Below, piece after piece: positions 1 to 5,358 of a DNA stretch of 5,358 bases. The DNA is taken from positions 197 through 5,554 of the forward strand of contig DIUH01000190.1 in NCBI GenBank assembly GCA_002428205.1. Direction: 5' to 3'. The notes under the pieces are model-generated. The model did no database searches, had not been told where the DNA came from, and saw only the letters and a program-made list of their open reading frames with translations. The position numbers were made by a program, and so were the translations under genes. The stretch's first letter is position 1, and each line of letters begins with the position of its first letter. The DNA comes from Planctomycetaceae bacterium UBA6163. GTDB taxonomy: Bacteria > Planctomycetota > Planctomycetia > Pirellulales > Pirellulaceae.

Positions 1-813
1 GCACGAACCGCAGACGCGAAGGACCGCCATTATGTGCCGGTGTCGGATAAGGTGATGCTGGCGAGCCGATTGCTCGAATCTAATCAGAGCGAATCGTTGC
101 TGTTCGAAGCACCGAAGGAACCGGGGATTTATCCTTATGTTTGCACCTACCCGGGACACTGGCGACGGATGTTCGGCGCGCTCTATGTGGTCGCCGACTT
201 GGATCAGTACACCGCCAATCCCGAACAGTACTTAGCGGATAACCCACTGGAGATCCGCGACGAACTGCTGAAGTTCATCGCGCGTGACACCGACTGGAAA
301 TATGACGATTTGATCGCCAAGTTTTCACCGCTGCCCAAAGATCGCTCGTTCGAAGTCGGTCGAAACCTGTTCCGCGCGGCCAACTGCGTCGGTTGTCACC
401 AGTTCGGTGGCGAAGGTTATGCATTGGGTCCCGATTTGGCAAAGATGGAACCGAAGAAGGAAACGATCGATCATATCTTGCGTTCGATTGTGGAACCTTC
501 GGTCGAAATCGATCCTAAGTATCGATCGTTCCGATTCTTGTTGGATTCCGGCAAGGTTGTCGTCGGAACGATTGTCGAGCAGACCGATTCGCAGGTAAAA
601 GTTCTGGTCGATCCGCTCGCGATGCGTGACCCGATGGTGATCGAAAAAGATGAAATCGAACAACAAGTCGAATCAACGGTTTCGATCATGCCGGCGGGAT
701 TGATGAATAAATTGACCGAGGAAGAGGTGGTCGATCTGATCGTTTATGTGTTCGCAAAAGCGAATCCGAAACACAAGATTTATCACGCTGGCCATGGCCA
801 TCACAATCATTGA
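1..813 (+). CDS. Partial cupredoxin-cytochrome c protein (PVC-type heme-binding CxxCH family), C-terminal part
   Basis: The reading frame is open from base 1, so the gene starts upstream of the window; the GTG at 34 falls inside the copper domain and is not the start. Residues are counted from base 1. Residues 1-65 are the end of an azurin/plastocyanin-like fold: the motif CTYPGHWRRM carries the type 1 copper ligands Cys48, His53 and Met57, and the preceding RHYVP and GIYPYV stretches fit azurin relatives. The other copper His should lie upstream. After a linker of about 50 residues comes a cytochrome c domain of the planctomycete/verrucomicrobial type: GRNLF, CVGCH (Cys129, Cys132, His133), then SIMP with Met230 as the probable distal ligand. 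The tail, HAGHGHHNH, is rich in His and may bind metal. Expected role (inference): extracytoplasmic electron transfer between copper and heme. Larger members of this class often have a propeller dehydrogenase domain upstream, which cannot be seen here. Family assignment is strong; partner and substrate are unknown. Confidence 0.9.
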   Translation, partial: ARTADAKDRHYVPVSDKVMLASRLLESNQSESLLFEAPKEPGIYPYVCTYPGHWRRMFGALYVVADLDQYTANPEQYLADNPLEIRDELLKFIARDTDWKYDDLIAKFSPLPKDRSFEVGRNLFRAANCVGCHQFGGEGYALGPDLAKMEPKKETIDHILRSIVEPSVEIDPKYRSFRFLLDSGKVVVGTIVEQTDSQVKVLVDPLAMRDPMVIEKDEIEQQVESTVSIMPAGLMNKLTEEEVVDLIVYVFAKANPKHKIYHAGHGHHNH

Positions 814-859
814 TGACCACTCGGGTTCCGATCCATCCTTAACGCATCTCGAAAGTAAA

Positions 860-3800
860 ATGCGAAATACGCTTTGGTTGACAGCGTTAGTGCTTTACCA
901 ACTCGGCTTGCTGGCGACGCACTCTCAAGGTGCGGATCCGACGGCCGAGGTCGTTGGCGCTGCGGAACCCAAGACCGCCGCGGCGGAATATGGCGAGATG
1001 GTGCGTCCGTCACCCTGGCGCACGCCACAAGACGAACTGGCCGGATTTCATTTGCCGCCCGGTTTCGAAATCCGTTTGTTCGCGTCCGAACCGCAAATCG
1101 CAAAGCCCTTGAACTTGGCTGTGGATGGTCGCGGACGCGTTTGGATGACTCAAACGACTGCCTATCCCAAACCGGCCGCCGGTGGTGCAAGTCCGACCGA
1201 TGCGGTCATGATACTAGAAGATACCGATCAAGACGGTCACGCCGATCGCATCACGGCATTCGCCGACGGATTGAACATACCGATCGGTCTATTGCCTTAT
1301 GGCGAAGGATGCATCTGTTTCAGCATTCCAAATATCTATTATCTGCGAGACACTGACGGCGATGGCGTTTGCGATCAACGCGACGTCTTATTTGGCCCCT
1401 TTGATACCAGTCGTGATACTCATGGGATGGTCAACGCGCTGCGCGATGGCGGTGATGGTTGGATTTATGCTTGTCACGGCTTTAATAATCGTTCGGTGGT
1501 TGCGGGAACTGACGGACACGAGGTTCGATTGGAATCGGGCAACACGTTTCGTTTTCGTCCCGATGGCAGTCGAATCGAACAGTTTACGCAGGGCCAAGTC
1601 AATCCGTTTGGTATGACGCGTGATGAGTGGGGATATTGGTACTCCGCCGATTGTCACAGCAAACCGATCACCCAATTGATTCGCGGCGGCTGTTACCCGA
1701 GTTTTGGTCGTCCCGATGACGGGCTTGGCTTTCTGCCGCCGACGGTCGACCACTTGCACGGCAGCACCGCGATCTCGGGGATTTTGGCGATCCCCAGCGA
1801 TTCGGCAATCCAACCGCTGCGCGGCCAGATCATTAGCGGAAACGTAATGACATCGCGATTGAATCGCAATCGATTGACCTACAACGGCGCGACCGCGCGA
1901 GGAATCGAGGCACCCGACTTCCTGACCAGCGACGATTCTTGGTTTCGCCCCGTCGATATCCAGATCGATGCGACGGGCAATATCTACGTTGCCGATTTCT
2001 ATAATAAGATTATCGGCCATTATGAAGTTCCGTTGGACCATCCCGATCGTGATCGAACCAGCGGACGCGTTTGGCAGATTCGCTATGTCGGCGATTCGCA
2101 GAAGGTTGCTGAATATGAAAGGGAAATGAAACGGGATCCCGCGGTTATTCCTTCGCTGGTCCAGCAGATCGAATCGGGAAGCGTCCGCAATCAAATCGCT
2201 GCGATCAATGCCACAGGCGAGTTGAAGGCTTGGCCTGATGATTTGCGTTCGTTGTTAGTCGCGAGGCTCGATCACGAAAATGCTCACGTGGTTCGGGCCG
2301 CTGCCGAAGCGATCGGCTTGGTCGATACGCATGATGCCGATACCCACAGCTTGATCACCAAACTGTCGTCGGTTGATTCCTTTGATGTCGTTCTGCGGCA
2401 AACGATCCGCATCGCGATTCGCAATCGTCTGCTGCGTCGTGATCGACAAGATCCGATTTGGAATGAACTAATCACTGCCGATGTATCGTCGCGGCAACGT
2501 GATGAAGTCGCGTCGATCTTATTGGCAGTCGATGGTGAAAGGGTCGTTGCACCGCTGGTGAGTTATCTGAGAGATGGACATGGTGGTGACAAACGTCGCG
2601 AACTGATCCGTCACGCCGCGACTCATGCCGACGAAGCTAACTTGGATTCGATCGTCAATCTGGCCAGAGAATTGACTCGCGATTCGATTGAAGAACAAGA
2701 ACAATTGCTCGATTCCCTGTTAGTCGCTCAAACGAGATTTCAATCCGGCGGCAGTGCCGGTGGATCGCTGCGTCAATGGGCGCTCGATTTGGCCAGCGAT
2801 TCGCTCGATCGTTTTCGCAGTGCCAATAGTGACGGCGTGCCGCTTGTCGGTTGGTCGACTTCCGATGGCAAACCATGGTTGCCCGAGCAACGCAAACTCC
2901 AGCGAGGCGGAACCGGTTTATTGCACAGCAGTTTCAGCCGCGGCGAAACTTATACCGGTGTGTTGCGATCGGATCCGTTTGCAGCACCCAAAACCATCAG
3001 TTTTTATTTAGCAGGACACGTCGGCCCACCGGCTAAAACCGATCATGGCAAAAACGTTGTCCGTCTGGTACGTGTCGCCGACGGTACTGTGATCCATGAA
3101 ACGCGACCACCCCGAAACGATACGGCTCAGTGGATCTCCTGGACATGCGATGGCGAGCCTGCGGAGCTTGTCAGGATCGAAGCACACGATGGCGACAATG
3201 GCAATGCATATGCCTGGTTGGCGATCGGGCAATTCGACCCGCCCTGGCTGGACCAAACCGCATCGATCGCGCATTTACAGACTGCGATCGGTTGGGCATC
3301 ACGTTTGAAATTGCAGGAATTGATCGAACCGTTTGAAGCGATCTTACGCCAAGAAAAAGTCTCCGCACCATTACGAATCGAAACCGCGTTAGCGATCGCG
3401 GCGATCGAGCAAAAGGCAGACTGGCAGGCGGTTCTAACGGCCTGTAAGGATCGGTCGCACCTGCCGATCTTGTCCGCGGAAATCTTAGCACTCTTTGCGA
3501 CAAGAGATTTGGCAAGCCAATCCGAAGATCCGGTCCGCGATGCGATCCGTAAGGTTGCCTCGCACTTGTCGGTGAAAGATGAAGACGCGTTCGCCCAACA
3601 ATGGGTTCGCACCGGCGGCAGCTCGCATCGCCTGCTCGATGCTTGTGAAGCCGGATGGTTAAATCCGGCGGTACTGGCCGAAGCGAATGTGGCAGAAGTT
3701 TTGCGAGCGAGGGTTAGTGATGACGAATCCGTAAGGCTGCAAAAGTTAATCGCCGGTATCACACCGCGATCGGTCGACGATGACCGCAAGCATCAAGAAT

Positions 3801-4228
3801 TGGTTCAGGCGATCGCAACCCTTCAAGCCGACGCAACCCAAGGCGCTGAAGTATTCAAACGTAACTGCGCCGCCTGTCATCAATTGCGTGGCACCGGAGC
3901 CATTGTAGGGCCACAACTTGATGGAGTGCTTTCGCGTACCGACGAACGATTGATCGAAGACATTCTGATGCCCGATCGCAATGTCGATGCGGCATTTCGA
4001 ACGACAAGCTTCCTGATGGACGATGGTCGAGTGATTGTCGGTATGGTGCAAGCCGAGAATGACAAAGAGATCAAGCTTGCGGACCAGACCGGAAAGATCA
4101 TGCAGATGAATACGGATGAAATCGAGACTCGCATCGAGTCAAACCGGTCGCTGATGCCAAGCAATTTTGCCGAAACGCTGTCGGCTGCTGATTTGGCGAA
4201 CTTGTTTTTGTATATGAGAAAACCATAA
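860..4228 (+). CDS. Exported PVC-type multidomain protein: propeller dehydrogenase domain, HEAT-like repeats, C-terminal cytochrome c
   Basis: This encodes 1122 residues. I chose ATG 860 because it begins a typical signal peptide (MRNTLWLTALVLYQLGLLAT, cleavage near residues 23-25). The frame is open back to an ATG at 746, but that start would overlap the previous gene and bury the signal peptide. No strong ribosome site is visible, only GAAAG at 851-855. Residues about 60-410 form the 'membrane-bound dehydrogenase' domain of Pirellula/Verrucomicrobium, a beta-propeller related in fold to soluble sugar dehydrogenases. Landmarks are LPPGFEIRLFASEP, the Asp-rich loops DTDQDGHAD (121-129) and DTDGDGVCD (164-172), NPFGM, and DIQIDATGNIYVADFYN. 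Residues about 413-655 are helical, HEAT-like repeats. Residues about 663-795 form a beta-rich module (RGETYTGVLRSDPF, ISFYLAGH, AYAWLAIGQFDPP). A second helical stretch follows to about 990. The C-terminal cytochrome c domain has CAACH (Cys1003, Cys1006, His1007) and probable distal ligand Met1099 in SLMP. Likely an exported oxidoreductase; the substrate and any PQQ dependence cannot be told from sequence. Confidence 0.93.
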   Translation: MRNTLWLTALVLYQLGLLATHSQGADPTAEVVGAAEPKTAAAEYGEMVRPSPWRTPQDELAGFHLPPGFEIRLFASEPQIAKPLNLAVDGRGRVWMTQTTAYPKPAAGGASPTDAVMILEDTDQDGHADRITAFADGLNIPIGLLPYGEGCICFSIPNIYYLRDTDGDGVCDQRDVLFGPFDTSRDTHGMVNALRDGGDGWIYACHGFNNRSVVAGTDGHEVRLESGNTFRFRPDGSRIEQFTQGQVNPFGMTRDEWGYWYSADCHSKPITQLIRGGCYPSFGRPDDGLGFLPPTVDHLHGSTAISGILAIPSDSAIQPLRGQIISGNVMTSRLNRNRLTYNGATARGIEAPDFLTSDDSWFRPVDIQIDATGNIYVADFYNKIIGHYEVPLDHPDRDRTSGRVWQIRYVGDSQKVAEYEREMKRDPAVIPSLVQQIESGSVRNQIAAINATGELKAWPDDLRSLLVARLDHENAHVVRAAAEAIGLVDTHDADTHSLITKLSSVDSFDVVLRQTIRIAIRNRLLRRDRQDPIWNELITADVSSRQRDEVASILLAVDGERVVAPLVSYLRDGHGGDKRRELIRHAATHADEANLDSIVNLARELTRDSIEEQEQLLDSLLVAQTRFQSGGSAGGSLRQWALDLASDSLDRFRSANSDGVPLVGWSTSDGKPWLPEQRKLQRGGTGLLHSSFSRGETYTGVLRSDPFAAPKTISFYLAGHVGPPAKTDHGKNVVRLVRVADGTVIHETRPPRNDTAQWISWTCDGEPAELVRIEAHDGDNGNAYAWLAIGQFDPPWLDQTASIAHLQTAIGWASRLKLQELIEPFEAILRQEKVSAPLRIETALAIAAIEQKADWQAVLTACKDRSHLPILSAEILALFATRDLASQSEDPVRDAIRKVASHLSVKDEDAFAQQWVRTGGSSHRLLDACEAGWLNPAVLAEANVAEVLRARVSDDESVRLQKLIAGITPRSVDDDRKHQELVQAIATLQADATQGAEVFKRNCAACHQLRGTGAIVGPQLDGVLSRTDERLIEDILMPDRNVDAAFRTTSFLMDDGRVIVGMVQAENDKEIKLADQTGKIMQMNTDEIETRIESNRSLMPSNFAETLSAADLANLFLYMRKP

Positions 4229-4270
4229 GCGTTCGATGCCACGCATTCTTTAACAACGAGCCCATTTGCC

Positions 4271-5203
4271 ATGAAACGATTGATTGCCTTGCGGGTGTTT
4301 GCGGCCTTGGCCACCATCGCACTTTTCTGCCCAAACTTGGTCGCGGATGAATCGACCAAATCGACGCGAACATTGGTATTGATGGCTGGTAAACCTTCGC
4401 ACCCGCCACGCATGCACGAATTCAATGCGGGTGTGCAATTGTTGGCCAAGTCACTCGGTGAAGTGGATGGACTGGAAGTTCGAGTCATCTTGAACGGATG
4501 GCCCAAGGACGAATCTGTATTCGATGGGGCTGATGCGGTCGTCTTCTTCATGGACGGTGGCGGACGTCATGAAGCCGTTCAAGAAGCCGGCCGGCGGTTG
4601 AAGTTGATCGATTCTTGGGCGGCAAAGGGTGTCGGTCTGGGGTTCATGCATTACGGCGTTGAAGTCTTGGCCGATCAAGCAGGCGAAGAGTTTCGGCGGT
4701 GGATCGGCGGGCATTACGAGCACATGCATTCATGCAATCCGATTTGGGAACCGGCATTCAGCGCCTTCCCCGATCATCCGATCACTCGTGGCGTTAAGCC
4801 ATTTCAGATCAAAGACGAGTGGTATTTCAACATGCGATTCGTCGCCGGCATCGCTGGCAATAAGGCCGACCAGATCGACGGAACTGAGTTTGTGCCGATC
4901 TTAGTCGCGGCCCCCTCGGATGAAGTCAGGGACGGGCCCTATGTCTATCCCAAAGGACCGTATCCTCATATTCAAGCCGCGAAGGGGCGCACTGAGACGA
5001 TGATGTGGGCTGTGAAACGCCCCGACGGTGGCCGCGGGTTTGGGTTTACCGGCGGACACTTTCATGACAATTGGGGAAATAACGATTTCCGAAAAGTGGT
5101 TTTGAACGCCCTTTTGTGGGTCGCAAAGGGAGAGGTGCCACCAGGCGGAATTGAGTCGAGTATTTCGCAGAAAGATTTAGACGCAAATCTAGACCCGAAA
5201 TGA
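4271..5203 (+). CDS. Exported ThuA-like domain protein
   Basis: This encodes 310 residues. ATG 4271 starts a clear signal peptide: MKR, a hydrophobic stretch to about residue 20, and probable cleavage after LVA near residue 25. The mature protein matches the ThuA-like fold (trehalose utilisation family, class I glutamine amidotransferase superfamily). It has a first strand TLVLMAGKPSHPP (34-46), a strand-loop AVVFFMDGGGRH (89-100), an elbow-like GVGLGFMHYGVE (120-131), WIGGHYEHMHS (144-154), the HPITRGVKPF block (169-178) followed by DEWYFNMRF (182-190), and a C-terminal GFGFTGGHFHDNWGNNDFRKVVLNALLW in pieces from 256 to 283. The elbow has Met-His rather than the catalytic Cys of true amidotransferases, so glutaminase activity is not expected. 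Enzymatic roles in this family are poorly settled; links to keto-sugar metabolism are known for rhizobial ThuA. It follows the dehydrogenase gene after 42 bases and is probably cotranscribed with it. No clear Shine-Dalgarno sequence precedes it. Confidence 0.93.
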   Translation: MKRLIALRVFAALATIALFCPNLVADESTKSTRTLVLMAGKPSHPPRMHEFNAGVQLLAKSLGEVDGLEVRVILNGWPKDESVFDGADAVVFFMDGGGRHEAVQEAGRRLKLIDSWAAKGVGLGFMHYGVEVLADQAGEEFRRWIGGHYEHMHSCNPIWEPAFSAFPDHPITRGVKPFQIKDEWYFNMRFVAGIAGNKADQIDGTEFVPILVAAPSDEVRDGPYVYPKGPYPHIQAAKGRTETMMWAVKRPDGGRGFGFTGGHFHDNWGNNDFRKVVLNALLWVAKGEVPPGGIESSISQKDLDANLDPK

Positions 5204-5216
5204 TATAAAGGATCGA

Positions 5217-5335
5217 CGATAAACCGTTGTTCGATCGTAAATAAGTGTTCGTTAACTTTCCCCGCGCAGCGTCCCGCAGGTTGCTTTGCAGAAAAGGTAG
5301 CGGACACTTATTTACGTTGCTTCATTCGATAACCG
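5217..5335. repeat. Short near-identical direct repeats flanking the hairpin
   Basis: CGATAAACCG (5217-5226) lies 9 bases before the hairpin, and CGATAACCG (5327-5335) lies 10 bases after it. They are the same except for one extra A. The bases between each copy and the hairpin are also alike (TTGTTCGAT on the left, TTGCTTCATT on the right). This could be a worn target duplication or part of a larger repeat unit, but repeats this short can arise by chance. Confidence 0.35.
5236..5316. repeat. Long imperfect inverted repeat / hairpin, possible REP- or MITE-like element
   Basis: The left arm CGTAAATAAGTGTTCG (5236-5251) is the reverse complement of the right arm CGGACACTTATTTACG (5301-5316) apart from one position that still forms a G-T pair. 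The pairing continues inward through 5252-5254 with 5298-5300, breaks at one mismatch, then resumes as CTTT (5256-5259) with AAAG (5293-5296). This gives 24 stem positions with one mismatch and two G-T pairs. The 33-base loop is GC-rich and has the direct repeat CGCAG at 5265-5269 and 5275-5279. The arms are AT-rich and end in CG, unlike the GC-rich stem plus T-run of a usual terminator. A compact palindromic mobile element or a transposase recognition hairpin is the better guess, but the function is inferred. It could still help end transcription or protect the mRNA 3' end. Confidence 0.7.
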
Positions 5336-5358
5336 CTAGGGTAAGTTGTGATGATACG

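Larger units (their letters stand above)
5204..5358. other. Non-coding 3' flank of the gene cluster
   Basis: No convincing gene lies in these 155 bases. The stretch starts right after the stop codon of the ThuA-like gene. It holds a short inverted repeat GATCGA/TCGATC (5211-5216 and 5231-5236), the long imperfect hairpin described separately, and near-identical short direct repeats on each side of that hairpin. No run of T follows the hairpin, so a classical intrinsic terminator is not evident. A next gene could begin at the very right edge but cannot be judged. Confidence 0.6.

Noticed and set aside
878..883. TTGACA resembling a -35 promoter box
   Set aside because: It lies inside the signal peptide coding region and no matching -10 box stands at the right distance.
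1463..1477. Cys-His pair in the propeller domain (ACHGF) as an additional heme site
   Set aside because: There is no CxxCH spacing; the residues are part of the conserved propeller sequence.
1388..2194. 268-residue open frame on the minus strand
   Set aside because: It lies wholly opposite the propeller domain, whose protein pattern is clearly conserved; the antisense product has no recognisable motif or signal.
3127..3789. 220-residue open frame on the minus strand
   Set aside because: Antisense to the second gene; Ser/Ala/Arg-rich composition typical of a shadow frame.
3880..4551. 223-residue minus-strand frame bridging the gap between the second and third genes
   Set aside because: It overlaps the heme domain and the ThuA signal peptide, both well supported on the + strand, and has no recognisable domain.
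5211..5236. GATCGA/TCGATC inverted repeat as a terminator
   Set aside because: The stem is only six base pairs with a 14-base loop and no T-run follows; it also shares a base with the longer hairpin arm.
5338..5358. AGGG at 5338-5341 followed by ATG at 5351 as the start of another gene
   Set aside because: Spacing is plausible, but only eight coding bases are present, too few to judge.

Overview
The window looks like a piece of a planctomycete chromosome, most likely Pirellulaceae (Rhodopirellula/Blastopirellula-like). The reasons are two exported multidomain proteins of the 'PVC-type heme-binding CxxCH' class, a family largely confined to Planctomycetes and Verrucomicrobia, an exported ThuA-like protein beside them, moderate GC content, and the absence of a clear Shine-Dalgarno sequence before the two starts that can be seen. 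The assignment rests on protein family recognition and was not confirmed by a search.

Layout: three genes lie in the same direction on the + strand. (1) Bases 1-813 are the 3' end of a gene that enters from the left edge. It encodes the end of an azurin/plastocyanin-type copper domain, a cytochrome c domain with a CVGCH heme site, and a histidine-rich tail. (2) Bases 860-4228 are a complete 1122-residue exported protein: signal peptide, beta-propeller 'membrane-bound dehydrogenase' domain with two calcium-type loops, helical repeats, an inserted beta-rich module, more helical repeats, and a C-terminal cytochrome c domain with a CAACH heme site. (3) Bases 4271-5203 are a 310-residue exported ThuA-like protein of the class I glutamine amidotransferase fold. 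The gaps are only 46 and 42 bases, so one transcription unit is likely. The last 155 bases hold no gene that I can support. They contain a long imperfect hairpin (5236-5316) that resembles a small mobile or REP-type repeat more than a simple terminator.

How the genes may work together (inference): all three products appear to act outside the cytoplasm, although the export signal of the first lies outside the window. A propeller-type dehydrogenase could oxidise a sugar or similar compound and pass electrons through its own heme domain to a cytochrome/cupredoxin carrier, with the ThuA-like protein handling an oxidised sugar or related intermediate. The substrate cannot be read from the sequence. 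I see no CRISPR array, tRNA, rRNA, defence system or intact transposase. The most unusual items are the copper-heme fusion, the two related heme domains in neighbouring genes, the beta module inside the helical repeats, the terminal hairpin, and a strong excess of the palindrome CGATCG.
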